Origin: Candidatus Sumerlaeota bacterium
GTDB taxonomy: Bacteria; Sumerlaeota; Sumerlaeia; MVZB01; JAJFLK01
Reading direction: 5' to 3'
Length of the DNA: 12,086 bases
NCBI GenBank assembly: GCA_021772735.1
Contig: JAJFLK010000173.1
Coordinates: 1-12,086, forward strand
Positions 6,765-12,086 of the stretch are shown here, piece after piece; the stretch's first letter is position 1; every line of letters begins with the position of its first letter. The notes under the pieces were generated by a model. That model was not told the DNA's origin. It worked only from the letters and a program-made list of their open reading frames with translations, and did not search any database. The translations under genes and the position numbers were made by a program.

Positions 6765-7358
6765 GTGACTTAAGGATGTGGCTTGCCCCGCCTGCGATGG
6801 CGCGGGTAATGCGCAGAAAGCCCCATCGGAGAACCCCTCGGACTCGATCCCGAGCGCGTGATCGAACCGTGCGCGATATTGCTCCCAGGCGATCGCCGAG
6901 GTCAGTTCGACCAACTGCGCATCGCTGAGTTGTTGCTTCAATTGATCGACCATTTCGTCCGGCACATTCACGGGCGTTTCGGTCATTGCGGTCGCATATC
7001 GCAGCGCGAGCTTGTGAAGTTCGGTGAATTCGTTGCTGCTCTCGAACTCGGCCAGATCACGAAGCTGTGCTTCGGTGATGCCCTGTTCTCTGCCCACGGC
7101 AGAGCCAATGTCCATTCAAAACGGGCACCCAACGAGCGTCGACACACGAATTTGGACCAGGTTTTTGATTATGCTGTCCAATTCCTTTGCGCCTTCCTGT
7201 GCCATTTCCATGAATATGTTCGCCCGGAAGAGCTTGGGATGATGCGCGTGAATCCTGATCGGCGCGATCACCTTGCCGAGCCTCTTGCGGACCTTGCCGA
7301 ATACAAAACGGGTCAGCAGGCCAGCTTGCTTATCTCCGATACCTTCGATTCTTGCCAT
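6762..7358 (-). CDS. Probable selenoprotein: AhpD/carboxymuconolactone decarboxylase family, C-x-x-Sec
   Basis: Read through the in-frame TGA at 7118-7116, this is a 198-residue protein. The half before it ends LVQIRVSTLVGCPF and the half after it begins MDIGSAVGR, together forming the AhpD-like pattern GCPF-C-xDIGSAVGR with TGA in place of the second redox cysteine (Cys78, position 81). Both halves are well conserved in style: AHHPKLFRANIFMEMA near 38-53, LHKLALRYATAMT and QLVELTSAIAWEQYRARFDHALGIESEGFSDGAFC at the end. Family members reduce peroxides or act as thiol oxidoreductases through this CxxC; selenocysteine versions of AhpD-like proteins are known. ATG at 7358 is chosen because GGAGG lies eight bases upstream and a sigma70-like promoter lies just before it; the ATG at 7427 would precede the promoter's start site. 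A perfect hairpin follows the TGA. The TAG stop falls in the CTAG target of the adjacent element. The alternative is a nonsense-mutated pseudogene; selA/selB/selC/selD are not in view. Confidence 0.78.
7088..7118 (-). promoter_or_regulatory. Candidate bacterial SECIS element with Sec UGA codon
   Basis: On the - strand the TGA (7118-7116) is followed by 11 bases and then CTCTGCC (7104-7098), loop GTG (7097-7095) and GGCAGAG (7094-7088), a perfect 7-bp stem. The loop begins 18 nt after the TGA and its first base is G followed by U. Published bacterial SECIS rules, as I recall them, ask for a loop of 3-14 nt about 16-37 nt after the UGA with a G in the first two loop positions; all are met. Two further pairs (UU/AA) are possible beyond a GG bulge. 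The stem lies in coding sequence, as is normal in bacteria. Confidence 0.65.
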
Positions 7359-7404
7359 TGGTGTGTCCTCCCATGCGCCGATCGCGTGACAATTTATGGA
7401 CACG

Positions 7405-7433
7405 ATAATAGCGGGCCTCAGAGCCATTCACAA
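7405..7433 (-). promoter_or_regulatory. Putative sigma70 promoter of the selenoprotein gene
   Basis: On the - strand, TTGTGA (7433-7428) and TATTAT (7410-7405) are separated by exactly 17 bases, matching -35 at 4/6 and -10 at 5/6. Transcription would begin near 7398, leaving about 40 bases of leader before the ATG at 7358. This is by eye only; promoter rules in Planctomycetota may differ. Confidence 0.4.
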
Positions 7434-7595
7434 TGTCCGACGCACGCGGACCCGATCGAGACGCTGACCGGCGGCCAACCGACGGATGACACCGGCGTGT
7501 GCGCGAAGCGTGGAAATCTGTGGAGATTTAGACCGCCATGCGTGACACTTGCGGCTTCCAAACACGGATTCAGGCAATTGGACGAGAGGTCAACT

Positions 7596-8972
7596 ATGCG
7601 TAACGACACCATTCAAAATAATCGGGAAATTCAAGCGGTCGCCGCCCTGGCGATTCTGAGCCTTTGGACGACTCTACTTACCCCTGCGACGGCCGAAGAC
7701 TGGCCGCAGTGGGCTGGCGAGGGCAGGCTCGGCAACTGGAACGAGACGGGCATCCTGGACGAATTCCCCGAGGGCGGGTTGGAGTTCACCTGGCGCAAGC
7801 CGATCCGCTCCGGATACAGCGCGCCGGTCGTTGCCGACGGGCGCGTCTTCACCATGGATTGGATGATGACTCCCGATACGCGCGGCCTGGACGGAACCGA
7901 GCGGGCTCTATGCCTGGATGAAGAGACCGGCGAGACGCTCTGGGAAACCGAGTGGCCCGTGAACTACGCGACGATTATGGCCAGCTACGCCACGGGACCG
8001 CGGGCCGCGCCGACCGCCGATGGCGACCGTGTCTATATGGCGGGCGCGGTCGGGCACATCCTCTGCCTCAATGTCGAGACAGGTGACGTCATCTGGAAGC
8101 GCGATACCGTCGAGGAATTCGGGACCAACATTCCGATCTTCGGGACGTCGTTCCCGCCGATCATTGATGGCGACCTGATGATCACGATCGTCGGCGGTGA
8201 GGATAATGCGCTCGCCGTTGGGTTCAACAAGATGACGGGCAAAGAAGTCTGGAGAAACATTAACACCCAAGGGGAGCTCTGCTATTCGCCGCCGATGATT
8301 TACGAGCACGCCGGCGTCAAACAGCTTCTGATCTGGGATATTAATTTTCTGCATTCGCTCAACCCACAGACCGGCGGAGCCTATTGGAGTATTCCGTTTA
8401 GCGTCGGCTCGGCGATGGCGATCGGCAATGTGCAGAAGAGCGGTTCTCACCTGTTGGCGTCTTCGTTCTATAGCGGCTCGATGCTCATCAAGCTCGATGA
8501 CGACGAGCCCAAAGCGGAGCTGGTCTGGGCGGTCAAGGGCAAGAGCGAGATGCCGGACAAGTCCGAGGGACTGCACTCGATCATTACGACGCCGATCATC
8601 ATCGGGGATTACTTTTACGGGTCGTGCGCCTACGGCCAATTGCGCGGCCTGGAGCTGATGACGAGCGAGCGCGTCTGGGAGAGCGATAAGTTCACGCGGC
8701 AGGGCCGGTGGGGAACGTTCTTCTGGGTGAAGAACGGCGAACGATACTTCGTCGCGAACGATCTGGGCGAGCTGATCATCATGCAGTTCACGCCCGAAGG
8801 CCCCATCGAGATCGACCGGACCATGCTCATCGAACCTCTGACGAGCGCCGGCTTCGGCCCGCGCAAGATGTTCGACGATCAGGTGAACTGGGTGCACCCG
8901 GCCTACGCGAACAAACACATCATCGTCCGAAATGATAAGGAGATCATGCGGGCGTCGCTTGCGGCGAAGTAA
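7596..8972 (+). CDS. Exported PQQ-like beta-propeller repeat protein
   Basis: The 458-residue product has a Sec signal peptide (hydrophobic core about 14-29, likely cleavage after ATA at 31-33) and then starts EDWPQW, a common opening of exported PQQ-like propeller proteins in Planctomycetota. Repeated blade motifs of the form 'L-x-x-x-TG-x-x-x-W' appear at ALCLDEETGETLW (104-116), ILCLNVETGDVIW (155-167), AVGFNKMTGKEVW (207-219) and LHSLNPQTGGAYW (252-264), with more degenerate blades toward the C-terminus (LRGLELMTSERVW). The fold is a WD/PQQ-like propeller; I see no catalytic residues that would make it a true PQQ dehydrogenase, so substrate and function are unknown. The start is ATG at 7596 with GAGAGG six bases upstream. 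The frame stays open back to 6858, but that stretch lies antisense to the selenoprotein gene and lacks propeller motifs. No operon partner is seen. Confidence 0.88.
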   Translation: MRNDTIQNNREIQAVAALAILSLWTTLLTPATAEDWPQWAGEGRLGNWNETGILDEFPEGGLEFTWRKPIRSGYSAPVVADGRVFTMDWMMTPDTRGLDGTERALCLDEETGETLWETEWPVNYATIMASYATGPRAAPTADGDRVYMAGAVGHILCLNVETGDVIWKRDTVEEFGTNIPIFGTSFPPIIDGDLMITIVGGEDNALAVGFNKMTGKEVWRNINTQGELCYSPPMIYEHAGVKQLLIWDINFLHSLNPQTGGAYWSIPFSVGSAMAIGNVQKSGSHLLASSFYSGSMLIKLDDDEPKAELVWAVKGKSEMPDKSEGLHSIITTPIIIGDYFYGSCAYGQLRGLELMTSERVWESDKFTRQGRWGTFFWVKNGERYFVANDLGELIIMQFTPEGPIEIDRTMLIEPLTSAGFGPRKMFDDQVNWVHPAYANKHIIVRNDKEIMRASLAAK

Positions 8973-9038
8973 TGTTGCAAGTGTGCGCGAGACGCCGAAG
9001 CCCAGCGACAGAGTCGGATTACGTGATGCTAGAAGTCG

Positions 9039-9059
9039 TGGAGGCGGCGGGAGTCGAAC
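9039..9059 (-). repeat. tRNA/tmRNA 3'-end-like fragment, possible integration attachment site
   Basis: The - strand reads GTTCGACTCCCGCCGCCTCCA-like sequence: T-loop TTCGACT (9058-9052), the 3' half of a T-stem CCCGC (9051-9047), acceptor strand CGCCTCC (9046-9040) and discriminator A (9039). The 5' T-stem half that should precede it (GCGGG) is absent; TTAAG stands there instead, and no GGAGGCG acceptor partner lies upstream. So this is only the 3' piece of a tRNA (Ser type fits) or tmRNA, the part usually duplicated when an integrase inserts an island. A 7-bp inverted repeat, GTCGTGG (9035-9041) and CCACGAC (9093-9099), frames it. The att role is inference. Confidence 0.5.
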
Positions 9060-9237
9060 TTAAAACAGGCCTATTTCGGATATCTTAACGGACCACGACA
9101 GGTGCATTACTGAAGGGGCCCATAGGGTAGACAAGTCCAGTCATTCCAATTCGGCGACCTCGCCCCGGAATTGCAATTCCAAGACACTTCCTGAACGGAC
9201 TTCAGGCAAGACTTATCAGAAAAAGTGTCGCACAAAC

Positions 9238-9360
9238 GTGGTGTCGCCGGGCGATGACGTTCAACTTGTGATTGTCCTGGATCGTTGGGAGAGCCTGGAT
9301 TTGGAGACGAGGGAGGCCGCCTCAGAGCTGGTTCGTTCTCTTCCCCCCGAGAAGGAATGA
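9238..9360 (+). pseudogene. Short coding-like tail of an unidentified protein
   Basis: From GTG at 9238 to TGA at 9358-9360 the frame reads as an amphipathic, coding-like segment of 40 residues containing DVQLVIVLDRWESLDLETRE and ending LPPEKE. The frame is open upstream to 9064 but gives no ATG and looks non-coding there. Segments of the type 'W-x-x-L-x-x-x-x-R-x-A-x-x-x-L-V' occur, from memory, in small proteins near integrases; that parallel is weak. It may be the surviving C-terminus of a lost gene. Confidence 0.25.
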
Positions 9361-9439
9361 AGAGAGCGGCATTTTGGTGACATCGCTTCGCTTCGCCCAG
9401 GTCCAAGACCCCGTCCCACTTCTTGTGACGTTAGACAAA

Positions 9440-9685
9440 CACCTTGAAATCGAGGGAATTGTTTATCCTAAGCTGGTTGAGTATGGTAAATTTCTAGTCG
9501 GCCTGGATATCATTGGAAACAGGCTCATGGAGATCAACGTATTCAGCCCATGAGGATTCGGGAGCGCGCGCCAATTCGAGAAGGTCAATTTCGCCAGGGC
9601 CGTGATTCAGTCCCTGGAGCACAAAGTTCAGTGCACGAGAAACTATCAGCGAAACTGTGACAACGCCGAGATGGCAAATCTCTAA
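9440..9685 (+). pseudogene. Remnant of a glutathione-synthetase-like ATP-grasp gene (C-terminus)
   Basis: The + frame reads PKLVEYGKFLVGLDIIGNRLMEINVFSP and then hits TGA at 9551-9553. In the same frame beyond it comes GFGSARQFEKVNFARAVIQ and on to NAEMANL with TAA at 9683-9685. The segment GLDIIGxxLxEINVxSP is the metal-binding end of the ATP-grasp domain in glutathione synthetases (E. coli GshB has a closely similar stretch). The family expects a Gly at the TGA, so a single GGA to TGA change is the simplest reading. The N-terminal substrate domain and the rest of the ATP-grasp fold are not found upstream; the open frame back to 9272 does not resemble them. The gene is therefore truncated as well as interrupted and is unlikely to be functional. 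Confidence 0.6.
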
Positions 9686-9812
9686 ATTATGTTGTGTCCC
9701 CCGGCGCGCGCTCCTCGAAGAAGCGCGTTAATGAAGATGCTTTCAATCCACTGCCCCCAAATGAGCCTGAGATTGTTTTCTGAGACCATCTGCGACTTCC
9801 AGTAGATTGGAT

Positions 9813-9841
9813 TTGACAGAGAACATGATACCGAGCCGATA
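9813..9841 (+). promoter_or_regulatory. Weak promoter candidate of the CorC-type gene
   Basis: A perfect TTGACA lies at 9813-9818, about 45 bases before the start codon. The matching -10 is poor (nothing close to TATAAT at 16-19 bases), so only the -35 half is convincing. Confidence 0.22.
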
Positions 9842-9862
9842 CACGCTTCAACCGAGGTGCTT

Positions 9863-11188
9863 ATGAACTCCTGGATTCTCGATCTTTGGGAGATCGCAAT
9901 CGCGCTATTTCTAGTCGCGGTGAACGGCTTTTTCGTAGCCGCGGAATTCGCCCTGGTAAAGGTGCGCGGTGGTCAGTTGAAGGAACTTCTGCAAGAAGGC
10001 CGACCGTTCGCGCGGACCGCTCGATGGCTTCATAAGCGGATGGACGGTGCTTTGTCTGCCTGCCAACTCGGCATTACGATGGCATCACTAGCCCTGGGAT
10101 GGGTTGGGGAACCGGCATTTGCGCATCTTTTGCGGCCCGTTATTCATGGTATAGGGATAACTTCCGAAACCGCGATCCATACTACCGCGTTCATCATCGC
10201 CTTCACCACAATTACAGCTCTTCACCTCGTGATCGGAGAACAAGCCCCCAAGATATTCGCCATCCGTCGCCCGCAGATCATGATTATCTGGTGCGCCGCA
10301 CCCCTCCAAATCTTTTATTTGCTCACTTTCCCCCTCATGGCCGCGCTGAATTGGAGCACCGCGAAAATACTCTCGTTAGTGGGGATGGAAGGAGGGAGCG
10401 AACATGAAGCTCCTCATAGTGAGCAGGAGATACGACACCTATTGGGCGAGGCACAACAGCATGGGAGTCTGACTCGGGCGGAACACAAGCTCCTGGATGC
10501 CGTCTTCGAATTCGATGATGTCATTACGCGGCGGATCATGGTACCCAGGAATGAAGTGGAATTCTTCGACATTAATGCCCCGATCGAAACGAATCTAACG
10601 AAAGCTCGGCTAACTCGACACACACGCTATCCGGTTTGCGAAGGGTCGATGGATCAGATCCTCGGGGTTGTGCACGTGAAGGACCTCATTCACGAACAAG
10701 GGTATATGGACGTGGATTTCCTTTCCATCATGCGTCCTCCCAAGAAAGTGCCCGAATCTCTCCCTATCAGCAATTTGCTAAAGCATTTTCAAGCCACACA
10801 CCAGCTTCTGGCGTTTGTTGTCGATGAATATGGCATCGTTCTCGGCATCGTCACGCTGGAGAACGTTCTGGAAGAAATCATCGGTTCAGTGGACGATGAA
10901 TTCGATGTCGCGGAACAGAACATCGTGCCCGATGGTCCAGGTAAGTGGCTCATACTTGGCAGCACGCCAAGCGATGATATCTACCGAACATTCGATATCC
11001 AGAGCTTGGATTCTGAAGTAGATACGTTTGCGGGGATGTTAATCCACACTGCAGGTCGACTCTTAAATGCCGGCGACATCGTAAAGATCGATCCGTGGAT
11101 TATCCGGGTAAAAGAAGTGCGGAACGACCGAATCGTTCGCGCGTCGATCCAGGCAGAAACGAAGGATGAGGCCAAACCGGCGCCCTGA
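9863..11188 (+). CDS. CNNM/CorC-type transporter (DUF21, CBS pair, CorC_HlyC)
   Basis: This 441-residue inner-membrane protein belongs to the CNNM/CorC (hemolysin C-like, YfjD/MpfA) family, members of which export Mg2+ and related cations. The DUF21 transmembrane domain spans about 8-175, with NGFFVAAEFALVKVR (21-35), the small-residue helix ACQLGITMASLALGW (66-80) and GEQAPK (125-130) as family marks. A linker with acidic helix residues follows, then two CBS domains: the first starts IMVPRNEVEFF (225-235) and contains RYPVCEGSMDQILGVVHVKDLI, the second contains FVVDEYGIVLGIVTLENVLEEIIG (318-341). The CBS pair normally binds adenine nucleotide with Mg2+. The CorC_HlyC domain is at about 358-430. 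ATG at 9863 is preferred over the in-frame GTG at 9857, because the GTG is part of the GAGG ribosome site itself. The gene converges on a CorA gene 49 bp away. Codon use shows fewer G/C-ending codons than in the efflux operon. Confidence 0.92.
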   Translation: MNSWILDLWEIAIALFLVAVNGFFVAAEFALVKVRGGQLKELLQEGRPFARTARWLHKRMDGALSACQLGITMASLALGWVGEPAFAHLLRPVIHGIGITSETAIHTTAFIIAFTTITALHLVIGEQAPKIFAIRRPQIMIIWCAAPLQIFYLLTFPLMAALNWSTAKILSLVGMEGGSEHEAPHSEQEIRHLLGEAQQHGSLTRAEHKLLDAVFEFDDVITRRIMVPRNEVEFFDINAPIETNLTKARLTRHTRYPVCEGSMDQILGVVHVKDLIHEQGYMDVDFLSIMRPPKKVPESLPISNLLKHFQATHQLLAFVVDEYGIVLGIVTLENVLEEIIGSVDDEFDVAEQNIVPDGPGKWLILGSTPSDDIYRTFDIQSLDSEVDTFAGMLIHTAGRLLNAGDIVKIDPWIIRVKEVRNDRIVRASIQAETKDEAKPAP

Positions 11189-11198
11189 TAACCGAAGA

Positions 11199-11232
11199 AA
11201 GCATTCCGACTAGCGATCGGCCGATCGTGCTT
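11199..11232. terminator. Palindrome between convergent genes, possible shared terminator
   Basis: CGATCGG (11214-11220) is followed directly by CCGATCG (11221-11227), a perfect 14-base palindrome, with an outer pair AAGCA (11199-11203) and TGCTT (11228-11232) around an asymmetric bulge. It fills the 49-bp gap between the stop codons of the CorC-type and CorA genes. No clear T-run follows on either strand, so terminator function is uncertain; a dyad binding site is also possible. Confidence 0.35.
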
Positions 11233-11237
11233 CAGTT

Positions 11238-12086
11238 CTAGAACCATCCTTTTTTCTTAAAGAAGAAAAGCATCCCTACTGCAATCGTGCCCATCAACCC
11301 CAGCGCCGTTGGATAACCGAGCCCCCAACCCAGTTCCGGCATCCATTGGAAGTTCATTCCGTAGACGCCGGCAATGAAAGTAATGGGAATAAAAATCGAC
11401 GCAATTACAGTCAACACTCTCATGACCTCGTTCATTCGGTAGCTCATCGCAGACAGATAGAAGTCCATCAGTTCCGAAGCATCCTCTTCGTAGGTTTCCA
11501 GAAGCTCCAGAATTCGAAGAAGATGATCTTGGCAATCCCGGAGATACGTACTCGCCTCTTGACCGATAAGTGAGCACTGCTCCCCAATAAGGTGAACGAG
11601 CGCGTTTTCCAGGGGGCGGATTTTGCGCCGGACCGCCCGCACTTCGCTCTTGAGTGAATGGAGCTTCTGCAAGCAAGTGGGAGTCGGGCGCGCGTGGACT
11701 TCCTCCTCGAGAGCGTCAAGACGCTCTTCGTACTGATCCGCAAGAGGAAAGTAGCTGTCAATCACAGAATCCAGGAGCGCGTAGGTGAGATAGTCCGCCC
11801 CCACGTGTCGGATGCGCCCTCCGCCCTGCCGAATTCGCTTGCGAACGCCATCAAAGCAATCCCCCGCGCGCTCCTGAAAGGAGACGACAAAACCTTCGCC
11901 CATGAACATGCTGATCTGTTCGTACTCCGGCGGAGTTCCACTGCGGATGATCGCCAGAACGAGGAAAAGATGGGAATCGTACTCCTCGATCTTTGGCCGC
12001 TGTCCGATGTTGGCCACATCTTCGAGAGCGAGACGGTGGAACCCAAACGTATCTCCCATGTTTCGCAAAAGCGTTCCGTCCCCCAA
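11238..12086 (-). CDS. corA: CorA-type Mg2+/Co2+ channel, N-terminus outside window
   Basis: This is a CorA family pentameric channel for Mg2+ (and Co2+) uptake or balance. The visible 282 residues are the C-terminal part; translation continues to the window edge and the first codon seen (TTG) is internal, matching the CorA stretch that leads into FHRLALEDVANIGQRPKIEEYDSHLFLVL. A long, coiled alpha-helical stalk follows (about fragment residues 110-220). The first transmembrane helix ends in the diagnostic YGMNF filter motif, whose Gly-Met-Asn codons are at 11361-11353, followed by the MPEL loop and the second helix, which ends with a basic KKKGWF C-terminus. Stop is TAG at 11240-11238. It is convergent with the CorC-type gene, placing an influx channel opposite a probable efflux protein for the same ions. 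Mg2+ as main substrate is inferred from the family. Confidence 0.93.
   Translation of the reverse strand: MGDGTLLRNMGDTFGFHRLALEDVANIGQRPKIEEYDSHLFLVLAIIRSGTPPEYEQISMFMGEGFVVSFQERAGDCFDGVRKRIRQGGGRIRHVGADYLTYALLDSVIDSYFPLADQYEERLDALEEEVHARPTPTCLQKLHSLKSEVRAVRRKIRPLENALVHLIGEQCSLIGQEASTYLRDCQDHLLRILELLETYEEDASELMDFYLSAMSYRMNEVMRVLTVIASIFIPITFIAGVYGMNFQWMPELGWGLGYPTALGLMGTIAVGMLFFFKKKGWF

Larger units (their letters stand above)
8973..9862. other. Long gap without intact genes: attachment-like fragment and gene remnants
   Basis: This roughly 890-bp stretch contains no complete gene that I can support. From left to right it holds a tRNA/tmRNA 3'-end-like fragment, a short coding-like tail ending at 9360, the C-terminal remnant of an ATP-grasp gene ending at 9685, and about 170 bp of unassigned sequence before the CorC-type gene. 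Such a mixture suits an old integration site or a decayed accessory segment. Confidence 0.5.

Noticed and set aside
7116..7427. Start of the - strand gene at the ATG at 7427.
   Set aside because: The added 23 residues have no conservation pattern, the predicted promoter lies within them, and the ATG at 7358 has a GGAGG at proper spacing.
6858..7595. The frame upstream of the propeller gene, which would add 246 N-terminal residues.
   Set aside because: It runs antisense to the conserved selenoprotein gene, shows no propeller motifs, and a normal signal peptide with a ribosome site begins at 7596.
7908..8918. 336-codon - strand open frame opposite the propeller gene.
   Set aside because: It is antisense to a clear exported repeat protein and contains no recognisable domain.
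9030..9110. A complete tRNA or tmRNA gene on the - strand.
   Set aside because: Only the T-loop and 3' acceptor strand are present; the 5' T-stem half and acceptor partner are missing and no anticodon or D arm can be drawn.
9107..9406. 99-codon - strand open frame in the gene-poor gap.
   Set aside because: Its translation has low-complexity, Pro- and Ser-rich content without family features, and it overlaps the more coding-like + strand tail.
9551..9553. TGA in the ATP-grasp remnant read as a second selenocysteine codon.
   Set aside because: The family has Gly there, not Cys; I saw no SECIS-like hairpin after it, and the gene is truncated upstream.
1..12086. CRISPR arrays, phage structural genes or a restriction/defence system.
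   Set aside because: I saw no regularly spaced repeats and no proteins of those kinds.

Overview
The window comes from a GC-rich bacterial chromosome. The secreted PQQ-type beta-propeller protein with an EDWPQW start after its signal peptide, and the generally strong Shine-Dalgarno sites, suggest Planctomycetota or a close relative. This is an inference; no rRNA or other phylogenetic marker is present.

Layout. (a) Bases 1-339 are the 3' part of a small Cys-rich protein gene. (b) Bases 444-6576 form one tightly packed + strand operon: a TolC/CzcC-type outer-membrane lipoprotein, a His-rich CzcB/CusB-type adaptor, a CzcA/CusA-type heavy-metal RND pump and a short PII-like signalling protein. 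Together they encode a complete tripartite metal exporter plus a probable cytoplasmic regulator. No metal-responsive transcription factor is visible. (c) Bases 6584-6764 are a 177-bp miniature transposable element with TA target duplication, filling the whole gap between the PII-like gene and the next, convergent gene. (d) Bases 6762-7358 (- strand) encode an AhpD/carboxymuconolactone-decarboxylase family protein. Its redox motif reads Cys-Pro-Phe-TGA, followed at once by a hairpin that fits the bacterial SECIS rules, so it is a probable selenoprotein that ordinary gene callers would split in two. (e) Bases 7596-8972 (+) encode the exported PQQ-like propeller. (f) Bases 8973-9862 hold no intact gene. 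They contain a 21-base tRNA/tmRNA 3'-end-like fragment (possible attachment site), a short coding-like tail, and the decayed C-terminus of a glutathione-synthetase-like ATP-grasp gene, which looks like an integration or decay zone. (g) Bases 9863-11188 (+) encode a CNNM/CorC-type transporter with DUF21, CBS pair and CorC_HlyC domains. It is convergent with a CorA-type Mg2+/Co2+ channel (11238-12086, -) that runs off the window.

Metal and cation transport is the common thread (RND exporter, CorC, CorA). The least expected items are the probable selenoprotein and the miniature element inserted exactly at its stop codon. All family assignments come from reading the sequence by eye; no database search was run.
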